Shown: in pieces, positions 1 through 7,410 of the stretch
How the letters are laid out: every line of letters begins with the position of its first letter
How positions within the stretch are numbered: the first letter of the stretch is position 1
Source of the DNA: Thermoprotei archaeon
GTDB lineage: Archaea; Thermoproteota; Thermoprotei_A; Sulfolobales; WANQ01
Direction of reading: 5' to 3'
Assembly (NCBI GenBank): GCA_027038805.1
Contig: JALWGO010000109.1
Location: forward strand, 1 to 13,701
Length of the DNA: 13,701 nucleotides
Made by a program: the position numbers and the translations under genes
Notes under the pieces: generated by a model
The model's input: only the letters and a program-made list of their open reading frames with translations
The model's database searches: none
Told to the model about the DNA's origin: nothing

Positions 1-1
1 G

Positions 2-556
2 TTTAAAGATTATGTCACCCCCTGGGATGTTAAACAATACGTCTATTGCCCAATGATACCTTGGATAATACACCACTTGGGTGTTAGTGAACCTACAACT
101 GAGAGTATGGAGGAGGGTAGTGTTGGAGTAGAATACAAGGAGGAGATTGCCCGGAAACTGGGTTTACCCAGGCCTTGGAGGTTTGAAGTCGAGTTAATTG
201 ACGATGAACTAGGGGTTAGAGGTAAAATCGATATCATTGCTGGATCTAGGAGCCTAGTCATAGTTGAGGTTAAGAGATATTATAGGAGGAGGGTAGAGCA
301 TTTTCAAGCCCAACTCCTAGTATATGCTCTACTAGCAAACAGGCTCATAGGGCCTGTGAGGAAGGCATTACTGGTAGTTGGTGATAAGGTTAGGGAGCTA
401 ATAGTGGACAAAGATCTACTAGCTTATGCGTATAAGCTTGTTGAGAAAACATGGAATAGTATACTCGATGAAAAACCTCCCATAGTTAACCAGGTTTCAG
501 GTAAGTGTGCTACTTGTTGGTATAGGAGGTATTGTTTGAGGGTTTTACTAGATTAG
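2..556 (+). CDS. cas4: CRISPR-associated Cas4-family nuclease, 5' end outside window
   Basis: Cas4 nucleases are PD-(D/E)XK enzymes with an Fe-S cluster that trim or select prespacers during CRISPR adaptation. The reading frame is open from base 2 to the stop at 556 (184 visible residues), so the gene enters from the left; the internal ATG at 53 is not its start, because the residues before it already match the family (TPWDVKQYVYCP, with the first cluster cysteine at visible residue 16). Further landmarks are E..VGVEYKEE, the catalytic Asp in VRGKIDII, the EVK core in VIVEVKR, the QLLVYA helix (QxxxY type), and the C-terminal CATCWYRRYC, which supplies the other three cysteines. All catalytic and cluster residues I can check are present. 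No other cas gene or repeat array lies in the window; any partners must lie to the left. A stand-alone RecB-like nuclease is the alternative. Confidence 0.9.
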   Translation, partial: FKDYVTPWDVKQYVYCPMIPWIIHHLGVSEPTTESMEEGSVGVEYKEEIARKLGLPRPWRFEVELIDDELGVRGKIDIIAGSRSLVIVEVKRYYRRRVEHFQAQLLVYALLANRLIGPVRKALLVVGDKVRELIVDKDLLAYAYKLVEKTWNSILDEKPPIVNQVSGKCATCWYRRYCLRVLLD

Positions 557-850
557 TGTTCCCGCCATTACTGCTAGCCACCATGTTTCAAGGAATATTA
601 TTCTTAGTTGCGGGTAGCCTATTATCCATAGTGTTCCGATAGCGTAGGCTGCTAGGGTTATTGCTGCATGTATTTTTACCCATGTCTTGTTCGTGTTTTC
701 TCTATACCTCATCCACCCAGTTGGTAGGGGTAGCCAGTCTGGTATTGCCCCTATTATGAAGAGCCATGGAATATTATAGTAGACTCCTATTATGAATAAT
801 AGTCCTGCTATTGTTACGCATAGAATTGTTTTATGCTTGTTTGAAAACAT
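548..850 (-). CDS. Small hydrophobic membrane protein, function unknown
   Basis: This 100-residue frame starts at ATG (850) and ends at TAG (548), overlapping the last 9 bases of the convergent cas4 gene. It is strongly hydrophobic, with probable membrane segments around residues 9-28, 30-44, 60-80 and 82-100, and a polar loop (about 45-59) holding RYRENTNKTW. An IPDWLPLP stretch sits at the membrane edge. I do not recognise the family. Upstream on the minus strand are a possible ribosome site (AGGGAT, bases 858-863) and A+T-rich TATA candidates around 871-889, so expression is plausible. A noncoding shadow is less likely, because the hydrophobic periodicity and separate promoter look real, but no conserved motif proves it. 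Confidence 0.55.
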   Translation of the reverse strand: MFSNKHKTILCVTIAGLLFIIGVYYNIPWLFIIGAIPDWLPLPTGWMRYRENTNKTWVKIHAAITLAAYAIGTLWIIGYPQLRIIFLETWWLAVMAGTLI

Positions 851-1077
851 TTTATCTATCCCTGCTTAGTGTATAATCGTGTTTAATGTAATAGATTTTT
901 CTCTAATGATGTCGAAATCATTGTTTTCTCTATCTCTTTTCTAGTCTCCTAGGTAATACGGCGGATGTGGGAAGATGGAGACCTGATATATTAGTTTTTC
1001 TTTGATAAGGTTATAGAATTCTCTAATATTTTCGTTCCTTATTTGATGGCTTGGATGCGTGAAGTCAAAGCTGAATC
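851..1077. other. Intergenic region between divergent genes
   Basis: About 230 bases between the small membrane-protein gene (minus strand) and the surface-protein gene (plus strand). It is A+T-rich and holds the minus-strand promoter candidates near 871-889 and leads into the plus-strand TATA box at 1078-1085. I see no RNA gene, repeat or further convincing reading frame. Confidence 0.5.
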
Positions 1078-1085
1078 TTTTATAG
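1078..1085 (+). promoter_or_regulatory. TATA box for the surface-protein gene
   Basis: TTTTATAG lies about 50 bases before the ATG at 1134. Transcription would start near 1105-1110, giving a leader of roughly 25 bases that contains the GGTGG ribosome site at 1121-1125. Prediction from spacing and composition only. Confidence 0.5.
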
Positions 1086-1133
1086 CTTCATGTAGAGAAC
1101 ACTATCAATAGTCATGATTAGGTGGGCTTCCTA

Positions 1134-4100
1134 ATGATTAGAGGATCCAAGATAATAGGGTTATCTGTGTCTCTTCTCATACTGGTTCTTTTAGGATTGA
1201 GTAGTGCGTCGATAATAGTTCAAGCACTTGAAAATAATTTTAAGACTTCTCGTCTTGCCAGTAACCTAGTACTTGGAGGATGCACTGGACAAGAGTGTAC
1301 TAGTTCAATAGATTATGGGTATTCTGAACTATACTATAGAGGACTCATAATTTACGAAAAATATGCTTATGTTATAGCACAACACTATAATTATAATATC
1401 TCGATAATCAAGTATAACTTATCAGAGATATATCCTCCATCCGATCCACCTCCAGGAATAATAGGGTATCAATGGGATGTTCAAGAAAACCAAGTAATCT
1501 CGACTGGTGGCATAGAAATAAACCTTACAGGTGAGGGAGCCTATTATTGCGGCAATATATGGTCATTTAATGCAACTCATTTAGCCCTAGCGTGTCTTAG
1601 CAAAAATGTTTATACAACTGGGTGGCCTATAGGTCAATTAATACTCCTCCTAGATGTAAGTGACGATAAACCACAGCTCGTCAAAGTATTAAATATAACG
1701 TCTAACGACCCCTCACTAACTGATATTCCTACTGCAAATAACATTGTATTGCTTAACGATAGTACTATAATATTACTGTTGAGCTACAGTAAGGATTGGA
1801 TTGAAATAGTAAAACTCGATTTAAACAATGATAATGTTGTATGGAGTACACCCTTATTCGATTCTAACCACCTACCTACTGGTATAAGAGACATTTACCC
1901 CGATGTTTCAAAGATGAGAGTATTAGCTAATGGAAGTATTCTAGTACTACTAAAAATGAGAGATCAGAATAATTATGTTATGACAGGTGTATTGACTATA
2001 AGCTCGGAGGGAGATATAACTAGGGCTAAGATAGTTAATGCTACAATGGAGGTCTGGATAAATAATATAGGCTTAATAGACAGCGACGCGAGCATCTACC
2101 TATACAAGAATAGAACATTTATCAAATTAAGCCCATCACTCAATGTTCTATGGGGTCTAAAAATACCAATGTATTATACGAAGAGCAGCTCAGGTGAGAG
2201 CCGCGTTTACGGTAGTCTTTGGAGTGTTTCCAAGATGGCGGGCGATAATGTACTTCTCTTAACCTATTCTGAATACCCGTTATTCCAGTTAATAGTAGCA
2301 GTTGATTCTCAAACAGGTACTCCTATTGGAGGATACATAACAAGTTATGCATACAACTATGGTGAAAATAATCAATACGGTATGTTTAGTTTACTGGGTG
2401 GAAGTAGTAATTACAAGTACATATTTGTCCTCCCATCAGTAGTAAGGACATGGCCGCCCCCATTTACAACAACAGATAACATTGTATATGAAATCAGTAA
2501 TATACCAGTAGAAGTCTTGGATATGGATAATGTAGGAGATAGTGTATCTGAGATCCCCATTAAAGTTGAAGTAGGAAATATTTATGGGTATAAACAATAT
2601 GAATGGAATGAAGTACGCTATGACAAGCTTACCCATAATAAAAGAATATACTTATACGAATATCCCCCGCCAAGTCTACCAGCTCTTGAACAGAATCCTT
2701 CTGAAGGCGTATACAGGTATGGTACATACTTTGATGAAGCATTAAAAACTATATTAAGAGATGATCAAGGTAATACTTACCTATTTGCTAAAACATTTAG
2801 AGACGATGCCTTTACTAGTACTCCTAACTACTACATGCTCATATTAAAACTGGATCCCAGCGGAGAAATAATATCTAACAGAATAGTTTATGTAGGAGTT
2901 GGAACTATTAGAGACGCTGTATTTGGGAATGATGGATATATATACGTACTGGTAAGCGAATATTCTATCCCATACTATTCGAGAAACAGTTATCTCATTA
3001 AAATAGATCCACAGTCACTCGATATCATATGGGGGATGAGGTTTGACGACGGCTATGTAGATATAGTTCCCCGCCCCAATAGTAATATATTATACCTTAT
3101 TGGAGCAGAAAAATTCAGCTGCTATGGAAGTAATTGTTATCCTAGTCCAAATACTAATGCTACATTAACTGTCGTCGACGTAGGCAGTAATCCTCCAACA
3201 GTAATAACTAAGCGCATATACTATGTCGGATACAATGGAGAGAGACATCAAGGCGCCTTTATGCCAGTTGGAGGAGTATTTATCCCCCCATCAACACTAT
3301 ACATGACCGTTTTATTTAATTTATCAACAGGTTTTGGAGGAATTTACACAATGATATTCCAAATAGATACTAATACATATCAATTCATAGCTCTCAGCAC
3401 TATGACTTACAAGACCAACAGTGATCCATCAAAGATAAACATACCGTTCCCCTTAAGAACACTCCCACTATCTAATGGTATTCTAATAATAGGTGCTAAT
3501 ATATTATACGATATTAATAAAAACGAAAAAGTAGATACCGATGCAGCAGTCATGGTAGTACCCTATAATCTCAATGGGAGAGTATGGTGTAAGCTATGGG
3601 GTCCCGATCCATCGGGGAACTACTATGATGATTCCTTCATAGATGCATCTTATATTCAAAGCCAAAATGCAGTATATATGCTTGGATACACATCAAGACC
3701 AACTCAAGATTATTATGGCTGGGCTCCAGCATTCTTCAAAGTCTCTGCTACCAATGGTTCACTGCAATGGGAAAAGATATTTATCGCAGCAATATATTCT
3801 ACCGACATACTATCAGAAATAGACCACTTATGGATCGCAGGTTATAAGAAGGGAACAGGTAATGAAAACTATGAATGGCTACAAGATGTTTCCGCTTTCA
3901 CAGACTGTGATGGCGGCTCTACTCCAGACAGCAGCCGTGATAAATTTACTGAGGCTAAAACACTAAGTCCACAGATAATAGAGCAACCCCTCTCCTACAT
4001 AGTAGAGGAGACTTTCCTCACTATGGGTAACTATGATCCAATACTGGTATCACTAAATCCTGAAGGAGACCCAATGCCATTTCAACAGCCCACACCAATA

Positions 4101-4199
4101 CCTGAGCCACCATATGTGCCAGGCATCTTAGTAATAGTAGTAGCGATTACTATAATATTATTGTTCTATTCAAAGAAGTTTTTAATTATCAATATTTAG
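1134..4199 (+). CDS. Large secreted membrane-anchored beta-propeller-like surface protein
   Basis: About 1021 residues. I chose the ATG at 1134 because GGTGG at 1121-1125 sits eight bases before it; the GTG at 1122 (four residues longer) would lie inside that ribosome site. The N-terminus is a signal peptide (Arg/Lys, then IIGLSVSLLILVLLGL, small residues to about residue 30). The C-terminus has a proline stalk (PTPIPEPPYVPG), one membrane helix (ILVIVVAITIILLFY) and a short Lys-containing tail, so most of the chain lies outside the cell. The body repeats a pattern of ...LxxxxxVxW strands (VVWSTPLF, VLWGLKIP, IIWGMRFDDG, LQWEKIFIAA) alternating with YIYVL/LWIAG-type strands, as in PQQ/WD40-like propellers, probably two tandem propellers. 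Many N-x-S/T sites suggest glycosylation. Codons are more A+T-rich than in neighbouring enzymes. Exact function unknown; an S-layer-associated or adhesive role is inference. Confidence 0.85.
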   Translation: MIRGSKIIGLSVSLLILVLLGLSSASIIVQALENNFKTSRLASNLVLGGCTGQECTSSIDYGYSELYYRGLIIYEKYAYVIAQHYNYNISIIKYNLSEIYPPSDPPPGIIGYQWDVQENQVISTGGIEINLTGEGAYYCGNIWSFNATHLALACLSKNVYTTGWPIGQLILLLDVSDDKPQLVKVLNITSNDPSLTDIPTANNIVLLNDSTIILLLSYSKDWIEIVKLDLNNDNVVWSTPLFDSNHLPTGIRDIYPDVSKMRVLANGSILVLLKMRDQNNYVMTGVLTISSEGDITRAKIVNATMEVWINNIGLIDSDASIYLYKNRTFIKLSPSLNVLWGLKIPMYYTKSSSGESRVYGSLWSVSKMAGDNVLLLTYSEYPLFQLIVAVDSQTGTPIGGYITSYAYNYGENNQYGMFSLLGGSSNYKYIFVLPSVVRTWPPPFTTTDNIVYEISNIPVEVLDMDNVGDSVSEIPIKVEVGNIYGYKQYEWNEVRYDKLTHNKRIYLYEYPPPSLPALEQNPSEGVYRYGTYFDEALKTILRDDQGNTYLFAKTFRDDAFTSTPNYYMLILKLDPSGEIISNRIVYVGVGTIRDAVFGNDGYIYVLVSEYSIPYYSRNSYLIKIDPQSLDIIWGMRFDDGYVDIVPRPNSNILYLIGAEKFSCYGSNCYPSPNTNATLTVVDVGSNPPTVITKRIYYVGYNGERHQGAFMPVGGVFIPPSTLYMTVLFNLSTGFGGIYTMIFQIDTNTYQFIALSTMTYKTNSDPSKINIPFPLRTLPLSNGILIIGANILYDINKNEKVDTDAAVMVVPYNLNGRVWCKLWGPDPSGNYYDDSFIDASYIQSQNAVYMLGYTSRPTQDYYGWAPAFFKVSATNGSLQWEKIFIAAIYSTDILSEIDHLWIAGYKKGTGNENYEWLQDVSAFTDCDGGSTPDSSRDKFTEAKTLSPQIIEQPLSYIVEETFLTMGNYDPILVSLNPEGDPMPFQQPTPIPEPPYVPGILVIVVAITIILLFYSKKFLIINI

Positions 4200-4278
4200 C
4201 TAATATAGTTTTTGTACACATATTATACGATACTAATATATTTCCAGGCATATTTCTATGAAAACAGGTGTCTAATCT

Positions 4279-4926
4279 ATGGCTAAAATCATAGATTTAT
4301 CTATGTACATCTACACCGGGCTTCCAGTATTTGAGGGATACCCTATACCAATAGTTCACGAGTGGACTAATATTGACCGTGACGGCTACTACTCTAATAT
4401 ATTAATGTTAGTTGAACATACGGGAACTCATGTAGATTCTCCAGCACACTTTATTAAAGGAGCTCCAAGTATCGATGATGTCCCCTTGGAGAGGTTTATG
4501 GGTAAGGCTTTAGTAGTTGATGTAAGTGGACTTAAAGAAAAAGAAGAGATTAGAGTCGAGCATATTATTGGAGCTGAACGACGCTTTAATGTGAGAGTTG
4601 GTAGGGGATGGATAGTATTATTCTATACAGGTTATGATAGATTCATTGGATCAGAGAAATGGTTCAAGCACCCTGGGCTAGGCGAGGAGGCTTCTAGATT
4701 CCTAGTGGAGCGGGGAGTTAATGCTGTTGGAATAGACGCACCCAGTATCGACCATGAACCATTCCCAGCCCATAAGACGTTGCTGCCAAATAATATTGTT
4801 ATCTATGAAAACCTTACAAATCTCGACAAGGTAAAAGATAGAGCTGGCTTCATGGTCTACGGGTTCCCCTTAAAGATAAAGAAAGGGTCTGCTTCACCAG
4901 TAAGAGTTATAGCAGTATTAGAGTAA
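4279..4926 (+). CDS. Cyclase-family metal-dependent hydrolase (kynurenine formamidase-like fold)
   Basis: This 215-residue protein belongs to the cyclase family (Pfam Cyclase), whose members hydrolyse amide or lactam bonds in small molecules such as N-formylkynurenine or isatin using bound divalent metal. The signature HTGTHVDSPAHF is at residues 47-58, giving the metal ligands His47, His51 and Asp53 plus His57; a second family block, GIDAPSID, lies near residue 153, and a catalytic-type Glu is in IVIYENLTNL near residue 178. Length is normal and nothing is truncated. The ATG at 4279 follows GGTG at 4267-4270. The aldolase gene starts 65 bases downstream on the same strand, suggesting a shared pathway. 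No tryptophan-catabolic genes are present, so kynurenine is not supported as substrate; a ring-opening step on a cyclic imide or lactone is possible but unproven. Confidence 0.9.
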   Translation: MAKIIDLSMYIYTGLPVFEGYPIPIVHEWTNIDRDGYYSNILMLVEHTGTHVDSPAHFIKGAPSIDDVPLERFMGKALVVDVSGLKEKEEIRVEHIIGAERRFNVRVGRGWIVLFYTGYDRFIGSEKWFKHPGLGEEASRFLVERGVNAVGIDAPSIDHEPFPAHKTLLPNNIVIYENLTNLDKVKDRAGFMVYGFPLKIKKGSASPVRVIAVLE

Positions 4927-4974
4927 AGAAATAGAGTAGAAGAATCTAAAACCATGTATTCTATGATGTCGAGT

Positions 4975-4982
4975 GGAGGGTG
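4975..4982 (+). promoter_or_regulatory. Ribosome binding site deciding the TTG start of the aldolase
   Basis: GGAGGGTG ends nine bases before TTG 4992. An in-frame TAG at 4983-4985 rules out any earlier start, so this site and the TTG define the N-terminus. Confidence 0.7.
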
Positions 4983-4991
4983 TAGTGGGGA

Positions 4992-5888
4992 TTGTTTTCC
5001 GGCGTTATAGTTCCAATGGTAACTCCTTTTAAAGAAGACTATACGGTAGACTATGAGGGCTTGGAGGCTCTAGTAAAATATCTCGTAGAGGAGGGGGTTG
5101 ATGGCTTATTCCCAGTCTCAACTACGGGAGAGTTCCCACACCTATCATTAAAGGAGGCTTTAGAAATAGTTGGAAAGACAGTAGAGTATGGAGGAGACAA
5201 GACCCGCATAATCCCGGGTGCTACCGCTAATACCCCGCTCCAGGTATTAGAGTACGTTAAGGCTTACGAGGACTTAGGAGTTGATGGAGTAATAGTTGCC
5301 CCACCATACTATTATAGGCTAGGCTACGAGGAGCTCAAGGAATACTATTCTGTTATTGCTGAGAAGACTAGTCTACCAATAATGGTATACAATATACCAG
5401 GGCTTACGGGGAACAATATACCAGTAGAACTCCTAGTAGAATTAGCAAGAGAATACAGTAATATCGTTGGAGTAAAGATAGTCTATGACAGTATATCCTA
5501 TATGAGGAAAACAGTTATGAAAGTAAAAGAAGCAAGACAAGACTTCACAGTACTAACCGGACTCGACGACTACCTACTACCCACCCTAATGCTTGGAGGT
5601 GATGGCGGAGTAATGGCCTGTGCCAATTTTGCACCAAGAATACACTTGGAACTCATTAGATCATGGTATAATAGGAATTACAGTAAAGCAATTGAACAAC
5701 ACCTAGTACTCAACAAGCTGGCAGAAATCTTTGACGTAGCTTCAAGCTATCCCTCCGCTATAAAAACAGCATTAAACCTACTAGGACTACCAATAAAACC
5801 TATTACAAGACCACCAATAAAACCAGAAAACCCGGAAACCATACAGGAGATAAAGAATATATTGATAGAGGCAGGGGTACTAGTCTAA
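4992..5888 (+). CDS. DapA-superfamily aldolase, not a true DapA; possible 2-keto-3-deoxy-sugar acid aldolase
   Basis: A 298-residue TIM-barrel class I aldolase of the dihydrodipicolinate synthase / N-acetylneuraminate lyase superfamily. The N-terminus MFSGVIVPMVTPF is typical. STTGEF at residues 43-48 is the substrate carboxylate loop (Thr44, Thr45), Tyr133 in VYNIPGLTG is the proton-relay tyrosine, and Lys162 in VGVKIVYDS forms the Schiff base with pyruvate. In genuine DapA the tyrosine motif reads YNVPxRTG and the Arg (138 in E. coli) binds aspartate semialdehyde; here that position is Leu138, so lysine biosynthesis is unlikely. The family therefore allows 2-keto-3-deoxygluconate aldolase or a related retro-aldol enzyme releasing pyruvate. 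It uses TTG as start and follows the cyclase gene closely, suggesting co-transcription. Substrate not determinable from sequence alone. Confidence 0.85.
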   Translation: MFSGVIVPMVTPFKEDYTVDYEGLEALVKYLVEEGVDGLFPVSTTGEFPHLSLKEALEIVGKTVEYGGDKTRIIPGATANTPLQVLEYVKAYEDLGVDGVIVAPPYYYRLGYEELKEYYSVIAEKTSLPIMVYNIPGLTGNNIPVELLVELAREYSNIVGVKIVYDSISYMRKTVMKVKEARQDFTVLTGLDDYLLPTLMLGGDGGVMACANFAPRIHLELIRSWYNRNYSKAIEQHLVLNKLAEIFDVASSYPSAIKTALNLLGLPIKPITRPPIKPENPETIQEIKNILIEAGVLV

Positions 5889-5937
5889 ACTCGTAGCAAT
5901 AGTTATGTGTGAAACAGGAAAAAGAAAATTCTTTGAG

Positions 5938-5975
5938 GGAATGTTTTCTTAAGGCTATGTTATATTTTTGTTTCT
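5938..5975. terminator. T-rich termination zone between convergent genes
   Basis: The 71 bases between the aldolase and deaminase stops carry T-runs on both strands: on the plus strand TGTTTTCTT (5942-5950) then TATATTTTTGTTT reaching into the codA end, and on the minus strand the complement of GGAAAAAGAAAATT (5918-5931). Crenarchaeal transcripts commonly end at such T-rich stretches. Confidence 0.4.
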
Positions 5976-7285
5976 ATTGCTTTCTCATAGTATGGGTTGA
6001 CTACTTCCCACTTGCCCTTGAAGAATACCTTTAGTTCTCTCTCTGGCCCAGTATTGTCGGCTACTAGTGTACCGTTTCTTATAACGTATAGTGGTGGACC
6101 CATTATTCTCAGTACGTCTACGTCTGTCAGGCCGTTTAGTATTACTAGGTTTGCTTTCTTACCCTCCTCTACACCATAGTCTTCGTAGCCTTTTCTCCAT
6201 GCTTTAGCTGCATTATATGTTATTAGGTCTAATGCCTTGAATAAGTCGGTCCACCCCAGCATTTGGTCTACGTGTATCGCCATAAACAGTACTTGTAGCA
6301 TGTCTCCTACTCCTAGAGGATACCATGGATCCATTATACAGTCGTGGCCCAGGGCAACATTGATCCCATTCTTGAGGTATAAGCTTATTGGCGCCATACC
6401 ACGCCTCTTGGGGTAGAAGTCGAATCTACCCTGCAAGTGTATGTTGATTAATGGGTTGGGTACTATTGTTATACCAGCTTTACGTATCAATGGGAGAATC
6501 CTATAGCGGTAAGCAGCATCCCAGCTATGGCTTGCCGTAACGTGGCCTGCTGCAACCCTACCCTGCCAGCCATATCTTAGCGTGTACTTTGCTACTACCT
6601 CTAGGTTCCTTGATATCGGGTCATCCGTCTCATCTACGTGCCCGTCAATATCCTTGTTGTACTCTTTTGCTAGCTCGAAGGCAAACTTTATCGACTCTAC
6701 GGCATCTTCACGTGTATACTCGTTGTGTGGTATCATACCTACATTATCTGCTCCAAGCTCTAAGGCTTTCCTCATGAGCTCTGGGTGCTCATCGGGCTCG
6801 GTCATTATACCGTCTTGTGGAAACGCTGTAACCTGGATGTCTATGAAGTCTTTGAATAATTCCCTAGCCTTAACTAGGCCTTTAACAGTTGTCAGCGTCT
6901 TTTCAGTTGTATCAGCATGAGTTCTAATCCATAGTGTACCATAAGCTACATGGTATTTTACTGCTAGCTCAACGCGTGAAACAATATCGTCTACACTTAG
7001 CTTCTTCTTCCTTTCAGCCCAAATCTCAATACCCTCCCATAGAGTACCCGACTCATTGAATCTTGGGTCTCCTACGGTTAACACTGAGTCTAGGTGGAAG
7101 TGCATGTCAAAGAATGGTGGTGATACAAGTCTTCCCTTAGCATCTATCTCTGTTCCACCGTGACCTTCTATTTTATCGGCTATCTTGGCTATACGGTCAC
7201 CCTCTATTGCTATATCAAAGGTTTTATCATATGGTCTTCCACGTATACGTGCATTTCTTATAACTATATCATATTTTTCAACCAT
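5960..7285 (-). CDS. codA: CodA-type cytosine deaminase, Cys at the substrate-discriminating site (candidate 5-methylcytosine deaminase)
   Basis: An amidohydrolase-superfamily pyrimidine deaminase closely resembling E. coli CodA along its whole length. Numbered from the GTG at 7297 (445 aa), the site residues are His66/His68 (MHFHLDS), Gln161 (FPQDG), His220 and Glu223 (HVDETDDP), His252 (GHVTASHSW) and Asp319 (LGHDC), matching E. coli His61, His63, Gln156, His214, Glu217, His246 and Asp313. NIHLQGRFDFYPKRRG and DPWYPLG are near-identical to CodA. The next residue, Asp314 in E. coli, is Cys320 here, the substitution described in bacterial 5-methylcytosine deaminases. I prefer the ATG at 7285 (441 aa), because GGAGGTG (7295-7301) is an ideal ribosome site for it and overlaps the GTG. 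The permease gene lies upstream on the same strand, as in codBA. Isoguanine or plain cytosine remain alternatives. Confidence 0.95.
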   Translation of the reverse strand: MVEKYDIVIRNARIRGRPYDKTFDIAIEGDRIAKIADKIEGHGGTEIDAKGRLVSPPFFDMHFHLDSVLTVGDPRFNESGTLWEGIEIWAERKKKLSVDDIVSRVELAVKYHVAYGTLWIRTHADTTEKTLTTVKGLVKARELFKDFIDIQVTAFPQDGIMTEPDEHPELMRKALELGADNVGMIPHNEYTREDAVESIKFAFELAKEYNKDIDGHVDETDDPISRNLEVVAKYTLRYGWQGRVAAGHVTASHSWDAAYRYRILPLIRKAGITIVPNPLINIHLQGRFDFYPKRRGMAPISLYLKNGINVALGHDCIMDPWYPLGVGDMLQVLFMAIHVDQMLGWTDLFKALDLITYNAAKAWRKGYEDYGVEEGKKANLVILNGLTDVDVLRIMGPPLYVIRNGTLVADNTGPERELKVFFKGKWEVVNPYYEKAIETKI

Positions 7286-7294
7286 TTTAGGATA

Positions 7295-7301
7295 CACCTC
7301 C
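7295..7301 (-). promoter_or_regulatory. Ribosome binding site for codA, overlapping an alternative GTG start
   Basis: GGAGGTG on the minus strand lies nine bases before ATG 7285. Its last three bases are the GTG that would give a protein four residues longer, so the site argues for the ATG. Confidence 0.65.
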
Positions 7302-7320
7302 TATAAGGAGAGACTGATAC

Positions 7321-7330
7321 ATTATATATT
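7321..7330 (-). promoter_or_regulatory. TATA box for codA
   Basis: AATATATAAT on the minus strand lies about 25 bases before the ribosome site, giving an expected transcript start near 7300 and a short leader. This suggests codA can be transcribed on its own as well as by read-through from the permease gene 114 bases upstream. Confidence 0.55.
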
Positions 7331-7410
7331 GTGGGACACGGATGGGTAAAAACCTTATGATAAAAAACTAAATGAGATCCCGTTAAAAACCACCTCTGGT
7401 TCACATGACC

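Noticed and set aside
4992..5888. Dihydrodipicolinate synthase (dapA) for lysine biosynthesis
   Set aside because: The Arg that binds aspartate semialdehyde is replaced by Leu138, and no lysine-pathway neighbours are present.
6582..6920. 112-residue and overlapping 62-residue plus-strand frames
   Set aside because: Both are antisense to the strongly conserved codA and have serine-rich shadow composition.
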